Shown here in pieces: positions 44,301-55,109 of a stretch of DNA of 64,000 nt. The stretch spans positions 2,420,501 through 2,484,500 of the forward strand of contig NC_088309.1 of NCBI RefSeq assembly GCF_910592395.1, given 5' to 3'. Made by a program: the position numbers and the translations under genes. The notes beneath the pieces were generated by a model. The model was not told the origin of the DNA. It ran no database searches and saw only the letters and a list, made by a program, of their open reading frames with translations. The stretch comes from Lineus longissimus. Its lineage: Eukaryota > Nemertea > Pilidiophora > Heteronemertea > Lineidae. How positions within the stretch are numbered: the first letter of the stretch is position 1; every line of letters begins with the position of its first letter.

Positions 44301-44680
44301 AAATGGCGCAGATAGTCGATCTGCTATTTTAATGCCATAGATTTTTCGGCAAGATTTAATACATCTTGCTCGGATTGGAGATTTTTCTGCAAGGTTTAAG
44401 ACATCTTGCTAAGGATTGATTGAAATGCCTCATTCTGATTCCATATTTTATAGGTTCAACTAGACTTTTGGTGAGAGGTTGCAAGTCCCGGTATTGTCAC
44501 TGCCTTTGGGATGACAATGAACGACCCTCCCAACCAACCCGAGGGAGAGCCTCAAGGTTTGACTTGATCCTTGACTAAGCTTGGCCATAAAATGGCGCAG
44601 ATAGCGCAGATAGCCTCAAGGTAAGACTCGATTCTTGACTCCGCTAGTCTGCTGTTTTAATGCCATAGATTGAAATTTTG
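41394..44680. repeat. Array 2 (right part): about 11 monomers of 286 bp
   Basis: The array continues after the copia insertion from the same point in the monomer (CCAAC, then caacctgag). Diagnostic variants here (gacaattaaccaacctgag at 41,951, cccaacacacctgag at 42,524) match 34,247 and 35,109 on the left side. So the left and right parts include duplicate segments, with one monomer fewer on the right. Monomers become more divergent beyond 43.4 kb. Confidence 0.9.
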
Positions 44681-44689
44681 AGCAGTGAC

Positions 44690-44900
44690 TGAGATTATGT
44701 GACTTGAGTAAGATACAGCTGAACCATCCAATATATTCAAGAACATAAAAAACGGATTCCAACAAGAATGTGAAGATCTAGAGGAGAGATTTCTAGCAGT
44801 TTTGAAAAGTCTTGCTAAAGATTTTATTCCAAATTGAACACATCATTCTTATTCTAATATTTTAAAGGTTCAACAAGCCCAGGATCACATCTGAATCACT
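44690..44900. repeat. Diverged terminal monomer of array 2
   Basis: gaaaagtcttgctaaagatt, then cattcttattctaatatttt and aaaggttcaacaagccc, align with the monomer's hairpin, marker and acceptor-like segments. Identity is much lower than inside the array, as expected at an array edge. It may preserve the older form of the unit. Confidence 0.65.
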
Positions 44901-45381
44901 GACATCCCCATTCTGTAGGAAAGGAGCCTTGGAAAGGAGAACCCATCAAAGATCGTCTCGAAAACACATGCCTTGATCAGGATATGCTGAAAAACCACCG
45001 ATGAAGAAAATCACTTCATCATCATCATCGTGGAAGTTTTATAACCCTTTTGGGTCTTCAACTTATAAGGTTTGTGAAAAATCAGTGCAATACAGTCTTA
45101 TTTTCCATCTCTTTGAATTTGACACAGTCAAGACATCCTCATTCCTTGTCTTTTATGCTTAGACTCATACTTAGACTGGTCATTCTCTATTGTTGTTTGT
45201 ATATCAAAATATGGTGCCCACACAGAAAAATACAAAAAGACCAGGCGCTTTATAAAAAGAAGGAAAAACGAAGTACGGTGTGGGAGAGTCGTCTCACTTG
45301 TAGTAAAAATATGAACTTTTTAATTTTTCCAGAGATTGTCTAAACGGGTTTTGAAAGTTTCAAGGGTATTTCTATTTGCAG

Positions 45382-45660
45382 CTACAACTTCATGTCAGAG
45401 ATACATGGAATACTGTCAGGAACAAACCTGATGAAAGAACTCTCATTGCTTCCACCAATGTTCGCGTTGATACAGAGCTGGACGACCCCATCGATGCTCT
45501 TGTTTCAGGCAAATGTAATGAAGTGCTATGCAAACGATCTGTTAAGCAAATATTTGTTCCAAATTGTAGCATAATATTTGTTCCAAATAGTGATTTACCG
45601 ACATGCTTGAAGATCACCTGTTTGTATTTGACAATGCAATACTGCACAAATGTAATGTGA
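45382..45660 (+). CDS. Candidate terminal exon (unknown gene)
   Basis: After an acceptor-like tatttgcag at 45,381, one frame stays open to a stop at 45,658. It begins LQLHVRDTWNTVRNKPDERT and continues with VRVDTELDDPIDALVSGKCN. The first 55 codons look coding in composition. The later part (FVPNCSIIFVPNSD) overlaps a small tandem duplication, so the true end is doubtful. It could be the last exon of a gene starting at 19,853 or of an unseen one. Not recognised. Confidence 0.3.
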   Translation, partial: LQLHVRDTWNTVRNKPDERTLIASTNVRVDTELDDPIDALVSGKCNEVLCKRSVKQIFVPNCSIIFVPNSDLPTCLKITCLYLTMQYCTNVM

Positions 45661-45800
45661 TGTAATGCAACGCTACAATTTGTTAGGCAAAATGTTTGTT
45701 CAAAATTGTGATTTATCAACATGTTTGAAGATCACCTGTATGTAGATCACCTGTATGTAGATCACCTGTATGTATTTGACAATGCAATACTGCACATAAT
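45590..45800 (+). repeat. Tandem duplication with a 16-bp triplet repeat
   Basis: acatgcttgaagatcacctg at 45,600 recurs at 45,719, and tgtatttgacaatgcaatac occurs in both copies. Inside the second copy, agatcacctgtatgt is repeated three times (about 45,727-45,775). Confidence 0.75.
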
Positions 45801-47760
45801 CTTTCACTGTGGCCCAGTGTGTTTTGCACCCTTGAAACTAATGTAATTTAAACTTTTCAAGCCTGAATGCTCTTGGGAGCGCCCTCCCTTTTCTCAAATA
45901 GTCTGTGAATCAAATAAGCCACTTAAGTATGTTGATAACTTCAACTTCATATCATTTCATACTGTGTCATCTTCCTTTGCCCCACATAGGCATATCTTTC
46001 ATTATTTTCAATTATTTTTTATTTTTTAAAGATATTTTGGCATTTTTGTTTTTTCTTCAGTGGTACATGTTGGTCATTATAGCTAGATTACAGGTAGGTT
46101 AGGCCTACAGGGTTACAGCATTAGTTTATTTCATGACTGGCAGTTAGTGCCGTCATCAGCAGCCACCTAGCGATAGGATTGAGACTAGTGAGTGCAGTAG
46201 GTGTAGGCGCAACGTATCTAAGGTTAGGCACTCACTGGTCTTTATCTCCAGGAAGATGACACACCTGGGTAACCATGGCGAAGCTGCAATACAATCTTAC
46301 TAGCATTGTACCCGTGGCGCAGGCAGGTTCAAATGGGCTATACCTTGAATAGATTGAATTGCAATAAACATCTAATGCAATATCAAAGGAGCCATATCGA
46401 AGAGACAAATTAAACCAACCATTTGTCCACAGACTCGGACCTAGCTGTGGCGTGCTGTATGCGTGCATATAAAAGTATATCAGTTGGTCCGATAGAGATG
46501 ATGAGGCAATGCCTCGTTCCTTCGTCAGCAATATGCGCCTTTTTATACGGAGAAGGAGTACCCATGCAGATAGGCCTTCACATGTCGGCCTCCAAATGGC
46601 TCGAACCAATTGCACTATCACTACTATAACTTTAAAATGCGTGCTCCTCCTACATGTAGCCATGCAGGTCTCGGGCAAGGCACTTACTCGACAGGCAAGC
46701 TAGAAGTTCAGCACCGTGAGCAGCTCCCTGATAAGGCCATTTCAGGTTCAGCGCGCCTCTTCAGATCAAGTATTGAGAGCTGTGGTGAGCTCATAAACAT
46801 ACCATGGTAACCTTCATTATCACGAGTTAGCTCTGGCTAACACAGCACCCATAAACAATAGACCACCAATTTGACCCCAGCTCCTTACTGCGGGAAAACC
46901 CAAGTCCAGCAACCGAAAATACCAAAAATACATTTTTGTTTACATTTGAACTGCACACATACGTTTGTTTACAATTTCTTTCCCCGCGAAATCTCGAAGA
47001 TCAGGTGACCTAGGCCTACAATCGTGGATTGAAAAATAACATTAACCTTGGTTCAGCAGGTCAACACGTGTACAGGCTGTTCCAATCACCCCCCTACAGC
47101 CAGCCGTTCAACAGGTAGTGTTAGTCAAAGGTGTTAGTCACCCTGTGGGGTGGGAGTGCAGGTGATTCATTAATCCCCTGCATAACTAAACAGCAATGGC
47201 TTGGCTTCCGTGAGTTGTAAGGAGAATTGACCGTGTCCGATTAAAAATCCCTCATTACTGCTCCGCTGAAGTAAATTTCCGAAAATAAACATGACGTTGC
47301 ATCAGGATAACATATCACCTGCAAACGTGCAAAATTTCCAGACGAAACACGACCCCCAAATGGCACTTTAGCGAGCCGCCTTATAGTATTATGATATAGA
47401 TCACTGGTTTTAAACTTGATCCCAGTTGTTTGCTATAATTGGGAAAAGTTTGTTTTCAGATTTTAAAACTCAGAGGCTCATGCCAGTGAGCATGTTGCGT
47501 GTTTTAATAGTAATAGTAGCTCGAATTGGGCACATGGCTTGAAAGGTTTAAAACATTGACCTGTGATAAAAAGGGTGAGTTTCTGGGAATGGCCTGCAAA
47601 GGCAATTGCATTTTCTCACCCATTTTTTCACAATCAAATATTGTTTATAAAATGTAAAATGTATGATGTAAATAATGAAGTAAAAATGTATAACATAATA
47701 AGAAAGTACTTCTTTGAAGTTATTTATGTTTTGTTATGGTAAAATGAATAACAGGCCCTT
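45801..47760. other. Stretch with no recognised gene
   Basis: AT-rich sequence with short open frames on both strands. None has recognisable motifs or splice-bounded structure. An open frame of 148 codons on the minus strand at 46,232-46,678 overlaps equally long frames on the other strand. Confidence 0.5.
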
Positions 47761-47764
47761 ACTG

Positions 47765-48040
47765 TAAACTCACTCAGTAGCTGTCCGACCGTCAAATGGC
47801 AGCACCCGCTGGATCTGTCATATTCATAGTCCCCTGCTGTAAACTCACCCGGCCAGGAGCTGTCTGGGCTTCAAATGGCAGCACATGCTGGATATATCAA
47901 TATAGGACAGCCCCCCCCCCCCCCACTATAAACTCACCCAGGAGCTGTCTTAACCTTAAATGTGGCAGCACCAGTGGGACATATCAGTCGGCTACCATCC
48001 TACGTGTTGGTCCCTACTGTAAACTCACCCAGGAGCTATC
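47765..48040 (+). repeat. Degenerate tandem repeat of about 70-90 bp, 3-4 copies
   Basis: ctgtaaactcacccaggagctgtc followed by ttcaaatggcagcac and ctggatatatca recurs at about 47,763, 47,831, 47,927 and 48,019. A run of 16 C bases lies at about 47,910-47,925. Confidence 0.75.
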
Positions 48041-48510
48041 GCCTCTTGATCATGTGAATCAAATGCTAGTCTGGAGGTCTCCGAAGCCCACTTTGTCCCC
48101 TCCAATAGATCTAAGACATGCCTTTTCCGAGGCCGGGATGGATGTACGCTATCCTGATTCAAATATTATTCATCATTCTCTTCGTTGGCCATCTTCTTAG
48201 CACTGAGCTTAGGTGCCTGAGATACTAAGTCAGGTGCCCGAGATGAAAAATAAACATCGTCACTGAAAAAAAAAAACCATGTCCTTTCACTAAGACGAGA
48301 ATATCGTCTAAATCGGATTCTGGGTCGTGTGAAGACAAGTCTCAAATATCTGTGAGAGGTGTCTAAATGAACTCTTTGCGACCTCGATGTCAATCGTCAG
48401 AGATAACGCCCTAGTGGGAACAGGTTATGAAATTCGGCACGCGGCGACTTGTAGCGGACAATTCCAGCGATTTTTGCAAAGCGACAAATCGCGTCAGTGG
48501 GTTCAGGCCA

Positions 48511-48693
48511 GCTGTGTCAAGCTAGCCCCAAATTTCTATACCCAAATCAAGCTAGCCCCATATTTCCAGCACCAAGTTTACTCGGGTCTTACTCGAACTT
48601 ACTCGGGTATTAAGTGTCAAGCCAGCACTAAATTTCCAGCCCCATTTTTGGCGTTTTTGCGTTTACATTTTCGTCGAGTCAAAATGCAATCAC
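48511..48693 (+). repeat. Dispersed ~180-bp repeat, right copy
   Basis: This is the second copy of the repeat at 17,826-17,998, same orientation, with a few substitutions and small indels. It ends directly before the transposase remnant, so it may belong to that element family. Confidence 0.75.
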
Positions 48694-48699
48694 CAACCA

Positions 48700-49193
48700 C
48701 TTGGATTCTCTACCCAAAGATGTGTTCTTTGGTCGGTGTTCACTTGGACCACAGGTGTTCTTGTCTGATGACAGTGAAGCAGAGCGACAGAGATTCTTGT
48801 GGCCTGTGGGAAGGAAAGAACAGTTTCAGAAAGGAACATCGCCCTCACTTGCTTTTCGCCATTAAAAAGATGACTTTGCTGTTAGTATTCCAGAGCTTCA
48901 GGGGGCCTATGATGAATTGCAGGCTGATGAAATCGCTAACCGGTATCCCAATTATCTGGCCCACTGTGAGAAACTTTATGGTCGTCGACAAGCCTTGGCT
49001 GTCTGTTACTGCAATGACTTACCTGTCAGAGGTAACAACACGAACAATTATGCTGAAGCGGCCATGAGGATACTAAAGGATAAGATATTTGAACGTGTTT
49101 TTGGCCTACAATGTGGTCCAGCTGTTCGACTTCCTGGTGATACGACTCTCAGGATACTATGAGTGCCGCCTCACTGACCTTGCTAATGGATAG
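48700..49193 (+). pseudogene. Broken MULE-like transposase fragment
   Basis: Three frames give successive pieces of one transposase-like protein. Around 48,710-48,860 one reads PKDVFFGRCSLGPQVFLSDD, then SEAERQRFLWP, the acidic DDSEAE block typical of MULE-type transposases. From 48,872 another reads IANRYPNYLAHCEKLYGRRQ and LPVRGNNTNNYAEAAMRILK, the RGNNTNNY..E block. After a break at a T-run near 49,095 a third frame gives NVVQLFDFLVIRLSGYYECR up to a stop at 49,191. Frame breaks and the missing N-terminal half show it is inactive. AATAAA occurs downstream at about 49,687. Confidence 0.65.
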
Positions 49194-50113
49194 GAAAGCT
49201 CCTCACTCAGGCGGTGTGTCATGAACAATGAAGGGATTGGTCGAAACAAATCTTCGAAGTGGTAGTTACTAACCATCATTGTAAGACTACATGTATTTTG
49301 ATAGGTTATGAGAACATTTTGCCAACTTTGGTTGCGTTTTATGATTTTGAAACCAGTATTATCATCAACGAGAATCAGGTGCTAGTCATGTAGTGATACA
49401 TGTTGTTAATTTGTTCGCCGGTTTTTACGAAACATACTGTAGTTCGGGTACATGATTAAACTACCGGTATGAAGTTATGTTCAGCTGTAATTCTAATGGT
49501 TTTTGCAATGAAAGTGACATCTTTATTACACAATGTGCATTAATTTTGATAAGATTTTGCATGTTTGCAATGATGCAGGTTTGCATTGAAACAGCTTGGT
49601 GTACTGTAAGCTTTCTGTTATACCTTAGTTATCTCTCCTTACCTTGTAATGAGTTTTGCATGAATGTTCTGACATGATTGATGCAAAATAAAAGTTATTT
49701 CTAATGTCCATGACTTGAGTCATTCTTATGTACTGTCAAGGATGCTGGTCCCAGGAGCAGAAACAGATTTGTTGATATGATGCCACCCGTTGCTCTCTGT
49801 GAACTGTTTGATGACTGACATCTTTCTGATAGGTGAGAGAGGTGTGAACAATCTTTTGATCTTCTTGGAGGAGATGGACGACAGACACAACCAGCACCTT
49901 GCCAAGTTCTGGTGGTTTCTTTCAATAATTTCAATGGTTTGTTTGAACATGTACATGGTTTTGTGGGGTCCAAAATGTCTGCTAGTGTCAGTGTCAGCTG
50001 GCACACACCCACACACTACACACAGACAGGACACATGCATAGTAATATCCTGGGACCCTGATTCCCATTACACGCCCAAGACGGAATTTCCTATCAGCCT
50101 CGTTCTGGCTCCA

Positions 50114-50121
50114 TGACGTCA
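50114..50121. promoter_or_regulatory. CRE palindrome TGACGTCA
   Basis: A perfect CREB/ATF palindrome about 690 bp upstream of the MGST3-like start. It could mark an upstream promoter and non-coding first exon. An acceptor-like ttatttcag at 50,771 just before the coding start is consistent with this. Confidence 0.3.
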
Positions 50122-50801
50122 TCGACAAGCCAGGGGTATTCCTATTCTCTATTTCTTTGTCGGTACGTTTCGCCACTTTAAACTATCATCAAATTTCCTT
50201 TTTTAGATGAAGTTATATTGAAATCAAGTAACTGTGCGCGAGGGCTAATATCGATTTAACAAAGGGAATTGTAACATTTACATATCGCAATCTGGGTTAC
50301 TGCGTTTGGGTCCATTTTATCAATGACCTTCTGAAGTCTGTAGACTAGACTAGTTGTAACTATAAAGTAATACTGAAGAGTAGCCCTCAGCAGAGTGCAG
50401 GTCAAAAAGTAGGTCACCGGATGACTTGATGCCGTTTGCTCTTTCGGAGTCTGACTCAAACGTACTACACACACTCTCAACGTATGCACACACACAATTC
50501 GATTTTCCTGCTGAACTTTGCGAAGAGAAAAGCGCATTGTCTGGCGTCCTTGCTCACTAACGTGAAGATCTATTGTAAGATGGTTTGTTCGTCCGATCCT
50601 AGCCTAGGTCAGTAGGTGGTACCGGCGTATCTCGAAAGAGCCTATTACAAGCCAGCTCTCAGTTAGTTGCCAGTTGTTTGTTGCCATGACCATCCGATCC
50701 ATATTCCATAGTCTGCTGTAGGGTACCCTAATCTAATCTTGATTGTTGTAACCGTGCAGCATTTTATTTCAGAATCACTCGTTTTACAATCAGTTGACAA
50801 A

Positions 50802-53600
50802 ATGTACTCCAAGATGCATGAAGTCCTCCCCAATGACTACTGGATGGTTGTTGCTTCTGGAGTTGCCAGTCTGTTTGTAAATTTCTGGCACATGTCCAAG
50901 GTTGTTAAGGCTAGGAAGCTGCATAAAGTCGAGGTAGGATATAGGGATACAGTATTTTAAATTGAACTACTGAAGAACTTAATCTCTCATGATTTTACTT
51001 TCAGAGGCAGGTTTGATTGTAATATTCCAAAATGGTGGTATACTCTAAGATCCATACGGTGCTTCCTGATGGCTATGCATTTGTTGTCATGACAGGTGTT
51101 GCCTCAGGTATTGTGAATGCCTGGCACATGTCACAAGTGATGAAAGCTAGGAAAGAACATAAGATTGAGGTATTGGCCAAAAGGTTTTCATCTTGGCTTA
51201 CGCTAGGTGTTTATGATTGGCTTTCCTTTGTGGCACGCACTTGGCATGTTTTTGTTCTGCATTGTATGTTTAGGTTTTGCAGGTCTGTGTTATAATATTC
51301 CTTAGCTCAGCTCAGTGGTTGTTTGTATAGTGCGATGTTTCTGCAGAGATCCGTCATCATGCTTTCTGTTTCTGTAGTCTTCCAACCTGCAGTTTCTTGG
51401 ACAAGCCTAACTGTGCATGTCAGTTGCCTTCAGGAAGATGACCAATTTGACCCCAAGCTTTTGGCTATATTTCCCTTTTAATATTCTTGTTATTCGTTAT
51501 TTTTTACTTTTTGCTTGGCATGTTTTTTTGTTGCCATTTACAGCTATATTCATGTATATCAGCAGTCATACAGCTGAATCTACACTACCATGTAGAAGTT
51601 TGGCTTTTTGTACCTAAAGCTATGCATGTTGTCGTGTATGGTATAAGCTTTTTGAAAATGTGCAACTGTTTTAGAATTTAGAAAGAAAGAATGAAATGAG
51701 ACCTTGTGGTCAGAAATTGAACTGTTGAAAAAATTTGCCATAAAACATTGCTTGGAGTATACCCAAAGTGCGCAACAGCGAAGTTCATACTGCTCAAATG
51801 TTGCAACTAGACTTATCCTAGGTACTCTTCAATGACAATGTCTTCCTTTGACTTTTCAGTACCCAGCTCTGTACTCTCCTACCAATAATGATTTCAACTG
51901 TGTACAAAGGGCTCACCAGAATTAGTAAGTCATACTTTTAGTCCTCAGATGGCCACCAATCAATGACTTAGGTCAACCATATCATATTGTCAAAGGTCCT
52001 GTAAACGAGCAATAATCCTGTTGCAGGGTCTCCCACAATGAGTGACGGAGGACTGTGAACTTTTTAGCCAACAAAAAACTTTTATTTTAAACTGTGTGTT
52101 TGTTATTCCAGCTTAGAGAACCAGCCACAGTTCCTCATGATTCTGTTCCTTGGTGGACTGCAGTATCCTGTAAGTTAAAGAAGATCTATCTGATTAGGTC
52201 TTATATAAATTGGTATAATAATGAGTTAATAGTTTAGACTGAAGATGGAGGACATTTATTAGCCTGATGGCATCATACTAAATATTTGTTCTAGTGGCCC
52301 TCCAAAATGTGCCATGGACAACACTGCACTGTAACAATCTTGATAGAACATCTGTGATATCGAAGACGACAACAACTGTTTGTGACTGTTTCGAGTTGAT
52401 CGTATTATTGTTATATTCCAGAAAATCAGTGCAGCAGCTGGCATGATATACCTGGCTGGCCGTGTTGCGTATGCTATTGGTTACAGCTCTGGAGGTAAGA
52501 AGTTACAACGTTCAAGTCTCCCACGCATAACATTTGAGCTTTCATTGTTACTTGTTGTTGGTGTTATATCTGGTGTTGACACTTTTAGCCAGTCTTGACT
52601 TTAATGAACCATGATACTACCAATTCAACCAAAGGCCAATGAATGAATTTTGTTGATGTCTTGATATTGGTCTAAACCACTGAGGTCAAAACCACCAGAA
52701 CCTGCTGAGGTGTCAGATTGGTGGAGGGCATTTTCTCTGTTTTCAATTTTACGACCTTCACTCCTTTGGGCAATTTTTGTTCCTTGCTGACCACCAGACC
52801 TCTAGTGCACTGTGAAATTGGTTGGTAATGCCTCACATGGCATTACCAAAACAACTGTGTCTATAATTTTTCTGTAAGCTGAGCTACGCTTGCATGTACC
52901 TCTGTGTTTGGCTGCAACTGCTGTTTTTATACTTATAAATGTTGATTCATCCATTCAGTCCTTGGGATCAAAGGCAGTTATGGTCTAAGTTACTGCATTA
53001 TATTTTCCATTGCTTCTACAATGAATGTTTGCCAGCTTATTTGCATGTTTTGCTTATTTTGATTTTTAGACCCTAAAAAGCGTATGCGTGGTGGGTTTGG
53101 CTACATTGGCATGTTTGCCCTTCTTGGCGCGTCAATCTCATTTGCATATCACCTTGGTAAAGCAAGTGGCTTTAGTGGTTTGTGCACGCCCAGCCAGAGT
53201 TAAAGTGAGTGAAAATAGAACTGTATCTGATGAAATTGATATGAGAAAATGTTGTTTAATACCTCTAGTCCAGTGATATAGATTTTGTTAGAAGCTGCAT
53301 CACATCATGCTTTTTTGTGTTTGTAAATGTTACAAGTGGCTGCTTTTACATGTCTGTAGTATTGTGAATAAACTGTGCGATGTTTTGGTCAGTTGCGAAA
53401 ATTTTATACCTGTAGTTGCTTTCATAAGTAAATGTCCACATCCTGTAGCTAATCACCGTGTTTTGTCATTTGCAGATCCTAGCAAGCGTCGACGAGGAGC
53501 TTTCGGTTACATCGGTATCCTGACCCTTCTTGGCAATACCGTCTCATTGGCATACCATCTTGGCTCTCACAGCGGATTATTTGGACGTCCTTGTTGCTAG
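50802..53600 (+). CDS. MGST3: Microsomal glutathione S-transferase 3-like, with duplicated alternative first and last exons
   Basis: The encoded protein is a small four-helix MAPEG membrane enzyme that conjugates glutathione and reduces lipid peroxides at the ER or outer mitochondrial membrane. Two alternative first coding exons, 50,802-50,933 and 51,032-51,169, encode similar segments (VVASGVASLFVNFWHMSKVV and VVMTGVASGIVNAWHMSQVM). Both end in phase 0. Shared exons are 51,860-51,924 (YPALYSPTNNDFNCVQRAHQ), 52,112-52,169 (LENQPQFLMILFLGG) and 52,422-52,494 (AGRVAYAIGYSSG). Two alternative last exons follow, 53,070-53,203 and 53,476-53,600, both accepting phase 1 and encoding PKKRMRGGFGYIG or PSKRRRGAFGYIG. 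FNCVQRAHQN and GRxAYAxGY are MAPEG/MGST3 hallmarks. Isoforms are 150-155 residues, the family's usual size. Only the distal last exon ends in RPCC, like the cysteine pair near the vertebrate C-terminus. Confidence 0.9.
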
Positions 53601-54862
53601 ACAAGTAGTGTCAAGCACTTCATCAAAAAGAACAACAAAAAACTTCGACAGATTGTCTGGAATTCTTAGAAAGTTGATATGCACTGAAGCAAGAGGGACA
53701 CTGGAAGTTTAAACACGCTTTAGTAAATTTCAAATACACCCTAAATTTGTAGCCGGAAATTGCTCATTGTTAACTCAGTAGTTGAACAATTAACAACTTC
53801 ATTAGTTTACTGTAGTTCATATATTACTTCCAGTCCACTGTGTCTCATAGGACTAGGATTTCACCCAGTACTAAATGAAATGGGCCCAAAAACTATGATT
53901 CAGTCTGAACACTCAGTGATCTTTGAAAGATAAGAAGTGGTAGTATTTAAATTGTAGGCAGGTGTGTATCATTCTGTTGTTTATACATGTACAACGCTTT
54001 ATGTAAAATAATTCCAAAAATTTTATTTGTATTCGTATCAAATTATGATGTAGCATTTTATTGCAGAAATCAAACCACCAAAGATAGAACAGTTACCCAG
54101 GTAGACTCTCTGAACATGTTTTATTGCTTAAAATCAGAAGATATTTGGATCGTGTCTGCTTTGGTTACTATTTGAGGAAGTGAGAAGCTTTGTCAGCCAT
54201 TCTGGAATTTCATAGGGTTTAATTTGACAACTGCCTAGACCAACACTGTTCATCTTTGGTGGCGTTTGATTGTATTCATGTATGTAGTAATTTGTAGAAG
54301 TTTCATTGATAAAATCATAAATCCATGATGTATTCATAAAAAACTAAACCTCATCGAAATAATCTCTAAAAAAATATATTTTTCGTCTTTGGAAATCTGA
54401 ACAGCCTGCAAATATCATATTTCAATCAAATTAATTGTCCAATATATATATACAATCTGTGTTTCTGGACCTTAAAATATCATTTCTGTCATTGGATAGA
54501 ATTGATTTGTTATGCGAGCACAGATTTATGTTGCTTTAAAATTGTCCGTGACCTTTGCATTTGATACTTCAATGAAAAGACATCTTTGACTATTGTGTCA
54601 GTATCATGTTCTAGGTCTTATCAATCTCGAAGTATAAAAATAAAACACATCCAGCACACGGTATAAATAAGAAAAGCGGACTCAATTAGCCAATGCCTGC
54701 TTTCATGGATGTGCACTTGTTTTTGCTAGCAGGCCTGAAATGAGTACAATGGTGCCTGTGACCACTTTTACTTGGCACGAGAGATCCATGTAAAATGAAT
54801 TAGTTGCCCATGTGCTGATGTAAACTTTACTTCTGTTGGCTGTATTTTCTGTTCAAAATAAA
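53601..54862 (+). other. Probable MGST3-like 3' untranslated region
   Basis: No coding features seen. AATAAA at 54,857-54,862 is the best poly(A) signal, and another AATAAA-containing stretch occurs near 54,638. AT-rich composition fits a 3' UTR. Confidence 0.4.
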
Positions 54863-55109
54863 AGATCATTGACATTAAATATCATATTGTCTTTTGTTGT
54901 GATGAAGACTGTACTCTCTGACTCTGATGCAGCAATTCTCTTACGTAACCTGTGACACCAGCAAAATATTCTGCCTTGGGTAAAGATTGCACTTTCAGAC
55001 AGGTCCAAGTACCCTTCTTGGCAATTCAAGTAGCCCGCTTGAAGTAACTCGTGTACTGGAGGTACTTCATGTATACCTGGAACAACTGCTGGACCTCGCC
55101 CTTTACCTT

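Noticed and set aside
21250-44680. CRISPR array
   Set aside because: The repeats are 161-286 bp long with no unique spacers, in a eukaryotic genome.
46232-46678. 148-codon minus-strand frame
   Set aside because: Overlapped by similar frames on the plus strand, no motif, no splice-supported extension.
47796-48200. 134-codon plus-strand frame
   Set aside because: Lies over a degenerate tandem repeat and a poly-C run.
49701-50116. Opposing frames of 103-108 codons on both strands
   Set aside because: Mutual antisense shadows with no recognisable family or coding bias.
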